64,000 nt of DNA. Origin: Adiantum capillus-veneris (Eukaryota > Streptophyta > Polypodiopsida > Polypodiales > Pteridaceae). A program made the position numbers and the translations under genes. Under the pieces are notes generated by a model. That model worked only from the letters and a program-made list of their open reading frames with translations, had not been told where the DNA came from and did no database searches. This document shows positions 1 through 10,933 of the stretch, piece by piece. Location: the NCBI GenBank assembly GCA_014529385.2, contig CM043958.1, forward strand, positions 147,746,885-147,810,884, read 5' to 3'. How positions within the stretch are numbered: the first letter of the stretch is position 1; every line of letters starts with the position of its first letter.

Positions 1-542
1 TACCTACTTCTATGCTCAAAATTTGATTTGAACTTGTATTTTGAGCAACATGAGCAAAAAAGAAACGTAGATAAGCAAACTCAGAATCACAAATTATCAC
101 AAGAAACTTACAAAAACTAGAAGATATTTCATGTGTGAATCCGTAGCTATACTTGAAATTGAAATGCCACATTATACAAGGGAGATATGGGCAAGAGAAG
201 CAAGAGGGAAGACACAGTCGATAGAAGTAGCCGCACGCTCACTTTCATTATCCAAAACTTAAGTTTGTTTTACAAAATTGGCTTTTATACATTAGCCAAG
301 GTTTAAAAGAAAGACTTTCACTCAAACTCTAGGTAAAATAGGGATGAGGATCACATTTAATCAAAAGATAATCACAAACCAGAAGCTCTTGGGCCCATTT
401 ACCTATCATACATCTTTGAATGAATGGATTCAATTATAAAATATTGGACTCAACACGAATTTCATTCTATAATTAGAGTGAAGTTACAACAATTGGGCTC
501 AAAGTGAGAAAATTGGATTTATTATTAGCTTGGTTTCTAACA
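1..542 (-). repeat. 3' LTR (partial) of an unidentified LTR retrotransposon, with adjacent PPT
   Basis: Read on the reverse strand, a purine run (CTAGGAGGAGGGGAA, complement of 543-557) is followed at 542 by TGTTAGAAACC. This is the usual polypurine tract plus TG start of a 3' LTR. The LTR extends left and may leave the window. No partner LTR was found, so the left boundary and the family are unknown. The call rests on the PPT/TG junction alone. Confidence 0.5.
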
Positions 543-639
543 TTCCCCTCCTCCTAGCCTATATCATCCATGACATAGCTACCTATTGGTGAGGTAGTGT
601 GCGGGTTTACGCATTGCGTGCCTCTTTTTCAACTCTTCT

Positions 640-1045
640 AATCCCTATTGATATTTCATGTTAAGTTATTTCTCTGCCATCGTGATAAACTGCATAGTGA
701 TTTGTTCTTTAGCTCCATGGTGGAATATCACACAAAACCTTGCTCTAAGGTTGGCTATCACTAGGTCAAAGATCTTCAATCTGTGAGTGAAGTACCCTAT
801 ATAGAAATCCTCTTCAAATGTCTGCATATAATACAATGTCAAGAACATCATTTTAGCATAGAAATTGTAAAAGATCTCATACGTTGGCTGGCTAGAGAGA
901 CCATAACAAACGCCTTTGTTGCCCCCAAGAAATGATAGTTTAAGGCGCATCTATTTGCTTGATTCTGTGAAATGTCACTAGTCAACATCATACGAGCAAT
1001 CTTGATGAACATAATCCATGCTATATCAAGGATCCCATAAAACAT
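640..1045 (-). pseudogene. unrecognised 3'-terminal reading frame of the element at 1-542
   Basis: Two overlapping reverse frames read as one protein of about 130 residues if a frameshift near 905 is allowed. The first holds FLGATKAFVMVSLASQ and the second continues with YEIFYNFYAKMMFLTLYY, FEEDFYIGYFTHRL and a final stretch before a stop at 666. It lies just upstream of the PPT and LTR, so it would be the last product of that element. It matches no RT, RNase H, integrase or chromodomain signature I know. The aromatic, helix-like composition could suggest an env-like or structural product, but that is speculation. The homology to gypsy-1 starts further right, near 1,268. Confidence 0.3.
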
Positions 1046-1267
1046 TTGGATGGTTTATATATGTCTCTTTACCATCTATAGGTGGTGAAAGCCTTGGGTA
1101 ATTTAGCATGTTAGATGTTGTTTTAGGTCAGCTCCTCACTCATGGCATAGTACATTGTGTTGATTCTTTCTTGGAGGTAGAGGATGCGGTACAGGTCATG
1201 GACGGGACCAAGGAAGAGGCAACCACAAAGCATAGCAGCAGAATAATAACTAGTGTTAGAACAAAGG

Positions 1268-2790
1268 TGGTTCTCACTAAGGGAGTGGGTAACACGTAGC
1301 CTATTTCCATGGAGAAGATACCCTTCCTACAAGGTGAATGGTTCCTCTTTATTCTCCAAAGCAAGGGCATCGTGAAAGTGCATCAACCACTCGATTGTGC
1401 TTACCAACGATGTGAGCAATATGAAAATAAAATTGCGAAAGAAAATTTTCCCACTTCATTTGTTTGTCGGAAAGCTTGTATCATCAAGTACTTGAGACTT
1501 TGGTGGTCAGATCGTAGAATAAATGGAGTCCCCAATAGATAGTGCTTCCATGTGTCTAGGGCATATAGAACATCTAAAATCTCTTTCTCATAAATTCCTA
1601 AGACCCTTTCATCCGTATTGCGCCTTCGGCTCTCATATGCTATGGCATGCCCTTCTTGAAGCAAGACTGCTCCAAGGCAATCACCACAAGCCTCACATTG
1701 GACCTCAAATGGATTTGAGAGATCCGGAAGCATAAGGACTAGTTGGGAGGTAAGCTTCTCTTTGAGCTGGTCAAAAGCATTTTTCTCTTTAGCAGTCCAT
1801 AAATATTTAACATTCTTCTTTGTTAAGTCCATTTTCTTTTCTTTTTATTGAGAAAAAACTTGTTCTCCCTCAATTCTTGAAAAATCGCTTGAAGATGTTG
1901 CTTGTGTTCCTCCAAGGACTTGGAGTAGATGATAATATCATCCAAGAACACTTCAATGAATTTGCAATGGGGTCGAAATATTTTCTCCATATAACGATTG
2001 AATGTGGCTGGTGCATTAGTCAAGCCAAAAGGCATGACTAGATTTTCATAAAGACCAAACATTGTACGAACACGGTCTTTAATATATCTTTGTACACTAT
2101 ATTTGATGATAGCCACCTTTAAGGTCAATCCTACTGAAAAAGGTAGAGCCTTGTAGCTTATCAAAAAGATCTTCTATCCACCACACGGGAAATGTGTTTT
2201 TGATAGTGATATGGTTTAGTGCTTGATAGTCCACACATATGTGGTATGTACCATCTTTCTTTTTCACTAAAAGGACTAGAGAACAAAAAGGAGAGGAGCT
2301 AGGCCTCACCATCCCTTTGTCTACCAATTCTTGTACTTGCCTCATGATCTACTCTTGTTGAGCTTGGAAACTCGATAAGGAGGTTTGTTAGGCGGTGAGC
2401 TTCTTGGTAGGATCTCAATTCGACGGTCATCATCCCCTCATTTTGGAGGTAATTCCATAGGGATATCATTGATGAACACATCTTAATATCCATTCAAAAA
2501 ATTATACAAGTTTACTCTTCTTGATTCCTACCATTTACATTTGATGAAACATTAGGGTCTTTTAGGGACTCTTTGAAAAAAATCATGTACGCAAAAATTG
2601 AGCTCTTCATTGATTTATCAAAAGCAAGAGAATTTCCATGTGGTATAGTATGACCAGACACACTAGCATCTATATACATGCTCTTTTCCCTGTAGGTGAA
2701 GTAGATTCTTATTTCAAGAAACTTCATGTTGGCAGCTATGCGATTGAGCCATGGTGCCCCTAGGATAGCATCCTCATGTTGGAGAGGAGA
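1268..2790 (-). pseudogene. gypsy-1 protease-RT-RNase H fragment, inverted
   Basis: Reverse-strand remnant of the same family as gypsy-2 at 20-26 kb. In order it shows the end of protease (DAILGAPWLNR, 2,512-2,790), RT fingers and palm (VKKKDGTYHICVDYQALN, 2,097-2,345), the RT catalytic FLDDIIIYS (1,823-2,164), and RNase H with EVQCEACGDCLGAVLLQEG (1,401-1,832). The frames are broken between each block. RNase H has lost about 100 bp relative to gypsy-2, near 1,370-1,400. Similarity to gypsy-2 stops at about 1,268, before the integrase zinc finger, and at about 2,776 inside protease. The next block, at 2,797, belongs to the same family but on the opposite strand, so this piece appears inverted. 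Confidence 0.85.
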
Positions 2791-2796
2791 GAGGAA

Positions 2797-3390
2797 AAAG
2801 TCCCTTGCTACTAAAAGTACATGGGAAGATCTTCGTTGCCGATGAGTATAGCCGTGACCTACAAGAATCTTTCCAAACAATTAAGGAGGCTATATACATC
2901 TCTCAACAAAGGCAAAAAGTTGTTGCTGACAAGCACAAAAGATCCTTAACGTTTAAAGAAAATGATTGGGTATTACTTAAGTTTCCCAAGGCTTCATTGA
3001 GGCAAACGACAGGCAAAAATCCTACGGGCCATCAAAAGTATTATGCTAAGCTAGCAAAAAGATATTATGGTTCTTTCTAAATTTTGAAGCCAATCAATGA
3101 AATGGCTTATCAACTCAAGTTGCCCAACCATTGGCTCATACACAATTTTGTTCATGTGATCCTACTTAAGCCCTACAAAGGAGAGCCCCCAAGTGAACCA
3201 ATTATTGAAGACCCTCCCAAAATCAAAGACCAAGAAGAGGTGCTACAACCCAAAGCTATCCTTCGGCTTATTCAATGATATCTTATTAAATTCAAAATTT
3301 ATCCTTTTAAAGATGCTAGATGGATGCAAGGAATAGAGCTTAAGGACAATATGAACCTTGTCAATGCTTACAATGCTACATTAGAGTAAG
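2797..3390 (+). pseudogene. gypsy-1 integrase C-terminus and chromodomain-like tail
   Basis: Forward-strand sequence matching the gypsy-2 integrase C-terminal half. It begins at LLKVHGKIF and runs through FKENDWVLLKFPKA and GHQKYYAKLAKRYYGSF. A stop at 3,078-3,080 interrupts before KPINEMAYQLKLP and the linker LLKPYKGEPPSEPIIEDPP. A decayed chromodomain-like tail follows to about 3,390 (FKDARWMQGIELKDNMNLVN in another frame). The catalytic core of integrase is missing. The neighbour to the left is the same family in reverse orientation, and the LTR follows on the right in the expected order. Confidence 0.85.
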
Positions 3391-4311
3391 AAAATGTACA
3401 AATTTCTTTTAAATGACCAATGCTTTTGTCTTATAAGACTGGTACTCTTTTTATTGTGCACAAATTTAAGTAGTATGCATACTTAGAATCGAGTTTGTGA
3501 TGACAATGTCTCTCAAACACCAAGTAGAATTTGTAACTCTACTTGGGAGAATGAAATGGACTAAAGAGTAGACATGCTTGAGGTAGGTATGTCTCCCAAG
3601 CACCAAATGGATTAGTCATCCATTTTGGAACGATGTCGTAGGGTATCCTCTACCCGCTAAGAAAGATTAGCTAATGACTAAGGCTTTATCTCTTCTACCT
3701 CATAGTCAAGGACGACTATGATTTCAAGAGAGAGGTAATTTCATAAAATCTAATATGTAACCAACCCAAATGATTTTCTCGTATTAAACTAATTATTTAA
3801 TGTGGGAGAATAAACAAGAACAAGGGTTAGAATATAGACATGTGCTAACAGATCTATCTCAACACGGGGCCAATGGTAAAGGGGTCCAAATGAGAGATGG
3901 TATGTCAAAGAGTAAGGCTAGCAATGGAGCTTAAATACCTTGGGGTTAGCTTCATTGAAGACCTCCAAAGTTTAGTGTCAAAAGTCCTTTCACCTTAGGT
4001 AAGCTAGGGTTGTGCTTGAGGTGGGAACCCGGCCCAAGATTCAGGTGCTTGTCATGCTTACTGACTAAGATGCTTGAGGTGCTTGTCATGCTTGATGACT
4101 AAGATGCTTGAGATGCTTGTCGTGCTTGCTGACTAAGATGCTTGAGGTGCTTGTCATGCTTGCTGACTAGGGAGCTTGAGGTTCTTGTGGTAGCACTACC
4201 CAAGCTTGAGGTGCTTTGTCGTGCTTGCTGACTAATGTGCTTGTGTTCCAAAAGTCATCAAAATCTCTACAAAGGAGGGGGCAAGCGCTAAATCTAGGGG
4301 GATGAGAGACA

Positions 4312-4401
<90 letters not shown>

Positions 4402-5346
4402 GGTAAGCCCAAGCCTCAAGAGGCAGCAAGGACACATGTCAAGCCCCTACCCATGTTGCCCTCCAAGTGTACTTGAATCCTATTGGATAGGTTTAGAAGG
4501 GGTCCAATAAGCATTTAGATTAATTAAATAATTATCTAAACGATTATCAACCCTCTCTCCCTCAAAGGGGAAAGAAGGACAAAACCTACCCTTGTTGCTT
4601 GATATGCCTCTTGCATGTGATTGGCTAGGCCTGGAGGAGTCCAATGAGCTTCAAGCATGAGCTACAAGGGGGGGTCCACCAAAGCAAGCAACGGGTGTGC
4701 TTATGGGGTATACTCCCTCACACTCTCTCTCATTTGCTATCATTCTTCACCTAGTGAAGTGCAAGAACTACATTTCCTTCTCCAAGCTAGTAGGGAAGTT
4801 GAGAGCCTATACCAATACTCTTGGCTGTGGAATGCAAATCCAACCAAGATCCATGCTTCAATGCTTAAATGTCATCTTCTCCATCCTCATTACTATGCTA
4901 TTATGTATGCTAGCAAGAAGAGTGATGATAAGTGAGGAAATATTTCTTTCTCCTATGAATGTTTCTTCTTCCTCTACCCTATCCTCATTCCCCGCTAGCT
5001 TTCTCCACCTTTGAAAGTGTTTGAGGCCTTGGACTGAGGCGTGGGATAGTTAATTCTTTTTATAAATTCTATGGTATGCTTGTGATGTATGAAGCTTTCC
5101 ATCTTCATTGCATCACCTAGGTCACAAGGAACACAAAGATTGTATTGTACCAAGTCTCTCTTGATGGGAGAATCCATAATACAAATGCCTATTGGAGGGG
5201 GGGACGGATCCACATAAATCCGGTCCGTAATTGATGTCAATTTCTCTAAACTCTCTCTCTATGTACTCAAAGTAGTCTCACAAAAATGCTCTCTTTAATT
5301 CTCCTAATTCCACTATTCTCAAAGTTCATAGGCCATTTCCATTACA
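3391..5346 (+). repeat. gypsy-1 3' untranslated region and LTR
   Basis: This stretch matches the complement of 20,229 to about 22,030 in gypsy-2, with many substitutions and indels. A likely LTR start is the TG at 3,552, right after the purine-rich ACTTGGGAGAA; a start near 3,503 is possible too. Similarity ends at 5,346. The gypsy-2 LTR runs 91 bp further, to 20,138, so this LTR is truncated at its 3' end. The right flank has no match elsewhere in the window. The LTR holds imperfect tandem copies of a short motif (gctgactaagatgcttgagg and variants) at 4,050-4,240 and a long (CA)n tract. Confidence 0.75.
4313..4400. repeat. (CA)n microsatellite inside the gypsy-1 LTR
   Basis: About 88 bp of CA dinucleotides with a few interruptions. 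The equivalent place in the gypsy-2 LTR (20,924-20,942) holds only about 18 bp of the same repeat, so the tract length changed after the two copies separated. Confidence 0.95.
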
Positions 5347-7900
5347 AAACATGTTTTTCCTCTTGATAAGAAAACTTGAACTAGAGAGGCATCCTTTCTA
5401 ATTGGATTGTTTTGTGCTAACGTACGTGCTTAGCATATGCTTTAGCATAAGATTAACACTTGTAATTAAACTACCCATTCGCCTCTGAATGTTTCCCAAC
5501 TGTTTACAGATAGTCATCCAAAAATGACTCGTAAATGTGGGCTACAATTCTGTGAAACATTGCTGAGTAATCACCAATACTATGCACGACCAACTCAGTT
5601 AACTTTGGGCGGGTTCACCTCTTAAACATATAACTACCACGTGAGTTCAAATGAATGGATTTTTAATTCCCAACATTGTGAAATTTTAACACGATTATAT
5701 TAACAAAAGGGAATTCTAATTGATTTTAGAGAAAAACTTATAACGTTTTTTAGCAAAAGGTGTCATTTTATTACCTAAAGCATGTAAGTAAAGGGGTTTT
5801 TCAAATACCCTTTGAGCACATGTTATATAATAGCTTCTTAGAAGTGTACCCCCCAAGGGTTAGCTATAAAAAGTTTAATGACTTATCTACCATTACCAAA
5901 ACCGAGCCATGAGTTCTATTGGTGATTGGTAGGCCCACAACTAAACTCGTAGAGATAACACACAGGAAGTGAAAAAAGCTTCATAAGCTATTCATTTCAT
6001 GAATTTGCGTGTCGCTCCAAATCAGCCTTTGTTAAACACTAGGGCCCATAACCCCTAGTGTGCATGCCTTTAGCAAAAACTACTCCAAACCTGCATTTTC
6101 ATAACTATAGCTACCAATGCATATGGAAAATGTTATGCTTATAGCACACACAAAAAGAGGAGGCTAATTAATTGTGAGAAGAAACTAAATACTTCCTACT
6201 GCAAATCACTTGCAAGCCTTGCTCAAATGTTTGAACCATAATAGACTGTGAAACATAAATCACATCTAGATACAAACAACAAAATATTCTCATTAACAAT
6301 ATATAGCCTCTCTATATGCATAAACAAACAACCGTTAACGTTGTTTACTAACACTTAAAACCTTAGCAAGTCATTCTAAGTACCCAATAATTCTGTCCAC
6401 ATAGATTATTATTGAGACTACGTGCTCAAAATGGTCTACAAAACGGATTTAACCAACAGTAAGGGACTCTTTTGCGACACATAATTGAAATAACAGATGG
6501 CAGCTTAAGTCTTAGAGACTCATATTCTCCACATGTGGAATATGTCCCTGATAAGGAGATCCAAAAAATGACACCCCTCAAGTACAAGATGTACTTGTGT
6601 TGGAGGGTAGCTATAAACACTTAGTGATATGAGTGGGGGTCCCTCATAAACCTTGCTTGACACTGGCTAAACCAAACTACATGAGTTCCTAGACCATGTT
6701 GCTCCACTTGTGTGACAACATGTGCCAAATGAAACCCTGCCATGTAGATCCATAACTGCATAATGTAGAAATATATGTGGGACACTACTGCCCGAAAATT
6801 CTTTGCTCCTACATGACCTTATCAAGTGTCTTAAGAGAAAAGTGGATGAAAGAATTATAGGATATTGATCCCACTTGGAAAACTTAATCAAATCATATGC
6901 AAGAATGAAATGAAACCAAAACATAGGCTTACATCAAGAATAAAGATAGCATCCACTTACCCGGACTTAAGTACACTAGCCAAACATGAAAGGTATAACA
7001 TGAAAAGTACAATATATAAGTGGTAACCCTTGGTGTTTCCTTGGCAATCCAAACCCCTTGGTTAGATCTTGCATGTCACTGTTGAAATAGTAAGCAACTC
7101 AATATACTCTGTCCAATAAAGGTTTTTATCAACTTGTAAATTGAACTTCTCGACTACCCCTTGGCAGATGTTGGACTTCTTTCCTTTAAAGTATAATTGA
7201 GAAGAGATCAATCACTGATCATCAACACACATGGAGTGATTTGGTATTAGTTGGGTCATACCCCTAGAAATATCACTCCTATAACCACAATTAGTGCTAT
7301 GTGCTAAACCATTAGATCTTTGTAAGCAGAAGTCATCTTCACAACAAGAGATTGAAAGAATCATCTCTCTCCATAAACAGCAGAGAAAGATTCTCAACAT
7401 CCCAAACAAGGTAGTCGTACTAAAATTTCTTGGGTGTTCAAACAAGAGATCACCTGATTGGAGCCTCTCTTAGTCAAATATTCATGTTGTCCCTTGAATT
7501 ATTTTCTTGATAGCGAGACCATGCCTACTTGCTATCCACAAAAAGCATCATCTATATTGCCAATACCTTGTGTGCAAAAATTGACGGCCACTATAGTCAT
7601 ATACAATGACCACAAGAAAATATATCAGCCTCAACTCTTTTGAAATAGAGTAGAAATGTTATAGCAAAAGCATAAACAATGATTCACTGGAATAAATTCT
7701 AATGTTTAGCATGCCATGCATGCATATCAACAAAATAATGATACTAAGCCCTTGGCTACAATATCGGTCTCAATATTTTGACCTAATGCCATATGTGTCT
7801 TGCACAATTTGTACTAGCATGGATACATCACAATTCAATGTTTTGAAATGTAAAATGTGAGCCTATATATATGTTTCCAATGCACCATATCTATCTGCCA
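5347..7900. other. no gene recognised
   Basis: About 2.5 kb of AT-rich DNA. Short frames exist on both strands (for example reverse 6,667-6,924 and 7,212-7,445), but none shows a known domain, codon bias or a neighbour that would support it. No LTR ends, target duplications or tRNA-like folds were seen. It may be very old transposon sequence. Confidence 0.6.
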
Positions 7901-9780
7901 CCATGACCCTTGATCTTAAGTCAAAGGGAAACACTATGGCATGGAAATGAAGCCTTGCTTCGTGTTAAATCTATCAAAGCACTCTGCTTTGCATAGCAAG
8001 GAATTTTTTTCCAAATGAAAAGTTAAAGTTAGGAAACAAGAATTGAAAATTTTCTAACCTTGTCGCTCCTCAGAGATGAGTTTCCTTCGCTTGAAGCTAG
8101 CTCATAGCTATGTATACTAATAAATTTAGAGCTTTTAGATGTCCCTTACATGTCCTCTTGGTTTGATTCATTCTGACCTCTTGTGAAAAAGTATTCAAAC
8201 ATGTTGCAATGTTTCCCCAGGTTTGTATGCTAATAGCATATTCCAAACTTTGGAAACTTCTATGAAATATTCTTTAAAGTGAAGCCTTGCTTTGCATAAA
8301 TACATGAAAAAGATAAGATAGGATGGAGCCCATGCTCATATCCAACAGATTCTCTTGACAAGAAACAAATGTCAATGAAAATGAAATTGTCCATGTCAAG
8401 TTTTCATAGAGAATCGACCTTGCCAAATCGTACATCTCATTGAAAATATTTAGATTGCCCAATATTGTGAGCAAATAGCTCAAGAAATGTGGCTATCTAA
8501 TTGGAAAAATTTACTTGATTGAACCAACCTTTGCTTGTCAAGCTTGCATGATAAAACCTTTTGCAAGGTTAGTTGAAATTTGGTGGAGCATTGAATATAG
8601 TACTAAATATTTGGATTGACGGTTGAGCCATATTTTCCTCCAAGTAGGGTGTGTTTGGGTTGTATCTATAGCTTGCTCCTTTGCTAGTCTTTCATTTACC
8701 TTTAGCAGTTCAAATTTTATCAATGGAGAGGGGAGAGACTACTGATTCCACTCATCTTCAATCTGTTTTGATGTTTGCCAAGCCACGTTAATGGAATGGA
8801 GAATCCTCTTCTCCCACTCTATTACTTATTTCCACACTTGCTTGGTCTCTTTGAGAATGTTTTCCTTTAGGGATTGGGTCTTCCTTTGTTTCCATATTTT
8901 TACCTTTAGAGGATTCTTGTGCCTTTTGCAAATCATCCTTCATGTGCTCTATTTATTTCAAATAGGCATCTTCCTTGTGCATAAAGCTCATTGAGAGTTC
9001 TCTTCTTGCATTTGCTCTAGCTTGAGTTCCATTTCAAGATCTTTGTTTTTCTGCTCTAGAGTCTAATAGGCTTTGTTGGTACCTTGTAGTAAGCATAGAG
9101 GGATTGATATGTGGTGTGTTGAGAGATGGGATTACTCATTAATTCTTGATTCTACTTATGCCAATTGGGTGTTTACCACATCTAGTTACATCTACAATCA
9201 TTGGGAATGTATGCTTGTGTTTTGTAAAGTAGTGGTTACCTCTTTCAATCTTTGTTCATCTACTTTGCTTACCATAGAGAGTTGTTCTCTTAATGTTTTA
9301 AACTCGGTGATTTCTTGGAGTTACTTTTGGTTCACTTCCTATAGGTCCTTGAGCTCTTTCTAGGACTTAGGATCCTCTTCATGGATTAGTGACAACACAA
9401 CCTATAGGGTTGCATATTTTGGGTTGTCCTTGGTCTCCTCTTGAGGTGGATCTCTAGATGACAACACAACCTATAGGGTTGCATGTTTTGGGTTGTCATT
9501 GGTCTCCTCTTGAGGTGGATCTATAGATGATGATTTAGTGGCATCCTCTATGGGTGCTATTTCAAGGATAGCATCAGTGTTTGCTTCTTCTGTTGCAAGG
9601 ATGTTCTCTTCCATGTTTTACTATTTCTTTGGTAGTGTCCCCCACTTTTGTACGTCCTTCTGCCTCTCAGTGCTCCCCTTGGATTTGTACTCCTTCTTCT
9701 TCCTCATAGAGAAGTACAAGCCCTACTTGTGGATCATCCCAGTGGCAAAACATACAGTTCTTGGTTTTGAGCTTCTTTGG
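7900..9780 (-). pseudogene. decayed unrecognised coding region, C-terminal part
   Basis: Reading the reverse strand across several frames gives a continuous hydrophilic, partly coiled-coil-like protein. It includes FKTLREQLSMVSKVDEQRLK (about 9,225-9,320), an Asp/Pro/Gln-rich stretch around 9,390-9,530, and ELLKVNERLAKEQAID (8,660-8,710). Stops and frameshifts are frequent. It continues into 9,781-10,041 and, across the Copia-1 insertion, into 15,730-16,514. The target duplication TGTTG joins the two halves cleanly. I do not recognise the family. Composition and surroundings suggest the gag-like or accessory frame of an old retrotransposon rather than a host gene, but a host pseudogene is not excluded. 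Confidence 0.3.
9391..9528. repeat. two tandem 69-bp units
   Basis: The sequence starting gacaacacaacctataggg at 9,391 repeats from 9,460 with few substitutions. The 69-bp unit is 23 codons long, so the duplication keeps the frame of the reverse-strand pseudogene that contains it. Confidence 0.9.
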
Positions 9781-9825
9781 GTTGGGCTTTCAAAATCTTC
9801 AAAGTCTCTTCTTAGGCCTCTTTTG

Positions 9826-9828
<3 letters not shown>

Positions 9829-9911
<83 letters not shown>
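9829..9911. repeat. (TC)n microsatellite
   Basis: About 41 uninterrupted TC units. On the reverse strand the tract would read Arg-Glu repeats inside the decayed coding region. Forward-strand Ser-Leu reading frames here are artefacts of the repeat. Confidence 0.98.
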
Positions 9912-9913
<2 letters not shown>

Positions 9914-10041
9914 GGGCAACCCTTTATGTCATCTACCTTTTATCGTGGTGGTATTTGGCCTCTTCTATTGCCTTGTTCTTCTACCTTCTGCTTGATTTTG
10001 GTAGATTTATTCTCCTCCTCTTTCATATCAGATGGTTGTTG

Positions 10042-10873
10042 TGTTAGGAAATAAGACGTAGCTAAATAGATAATTGAGTAGATTACTTAATGGAGAGAGA
10101 CAAATTTATATGCACGAGATTATAGAGTAGAGAGAGAGAGAGAGAGAGAGTACACACGATATACGTGGTTCACCCAATGTGGGCTACGTCCAGGGGAAAG
10201 CAGCCACTCAATGGCTTTAGTACTTCAAAACAAGAAGTAGTTTACAAAGGGATTATACCCTTAATGGAGCTCCCGCCTTGCTTCACTCTCACCACCTCAC
10301 ACTCACCTTGTTGCATCAACTTCACACTATGAAATGTGTGTAGAAATGCCTCCTTTTATAGGCCAAAAGGGCTGCCCTCTCTTATGAGAGACAGCCATGT
10401 GTAGCCGCCCTTGTGCGAATAAGTCCAAATCGGACCCTCCAATCCGCCCATGTGTGGCCGCCCTTGAGAAGACAAGTCCGCTTTTGAATTCGGCCACCGG
10501 CCATTGAATTCGGCCACCGGCCACCGGCCATTGACTTCCGACCACCAGCCACCGGCCATTGACTTCCGACCACCGGCCATCGGTCATTGACTACCGGCCA
10601 CCGGCCAACCGACCGGTTGTTTTCCGACCACTTTCCGGCCGCCGTCCGGCCATAATATTCCGGTGAAAAAGAATATTCCGGCGAAGAAAAAGTCTCGGGG
10701 GCCTCCGCCCCCGAGGCCTTTAAAGTTGCCCCTGATTCTTGTCCGTGAAAATTTTGGTTTCCGGTGAGTGATTTTCCTTCACGCACGATGGCTTCTCCTC
10801 ATAATGGGGGCCTTACAAATGTGCGCTTTTACCACAGAAAATTACAAGGGTAAATCAGGCTCCATACTTAACA
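10042..10873 (-). repeat. Copia-1 3' LTR
   Basis: This is an 832-bp LTR. Seen on the forward strand it starts TGTTAGGAAATAAG and ends TTAACA; read as an element on the reverse strand it begins TGTTAAG and ends CCTAACA. It contains a (GA)n tract near 10,120-10,150, a TATA-like TATAAAAG (complement of 10,353-10,360), and a GC-rich minisatellite. The part flanking 10,640-10,700 is unusually GC-rich compared with the surrounding DNA. Confidence 0.97.
10480..10640. repeat. GC-rich minisatellite within the Copia-1 LTR (second copy 15,331-15,491)
   Basis: The core GGCCACCGGCCATTGACTTC recurs five to six times, complete or partial, in head-to-tail order. Units are about 15-30 bp with variants (gaattcggccaccggccattg, ccgaccaccagccaccggcc). 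It contains overlapping GGCC/CCGG dyads that could form hairpins in the LTR RNA. One of the two LTR substitutions lies in the array and the other just beside it. Confidence 0.9.
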
Positions 10874-10933
10874 ATCTCCCACTTGGAGACTGATCTCCAA
10901 ACCAAACCTGTGACTGCTTTCCATTCTGGCTTC

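Noticed and set aside
4167-4435. Reverse frames rich in Cys-Val
   Set aside because: Products of the (CA)n tract inside an LTR.
6426-7643. Several short frames in 6.4-7.6 kb as possible host exons
   Set aside because: No splice-site pattern, domain or codon bias could be supported.
9538-10047. Forward frame with a long Ser-Leu repeat
   Set aside because: The (TC)n microsatellite is open in every frame. The flanks read better as the decayed reverse-strand protein.
10480-10640. Short regular repeats considered as a CRISPR array
   Set aside because: Units are head to tail without unique spacers, inside a plant LTR. Eukaryotic context.
10327-10786. Overlapping reverse frames in the Copia-1 LTR (repeated at 15,178-15,637)
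   Set aside because: GC-rich minisatellite keeps several frames open. They lie in the LTR and show no domain.
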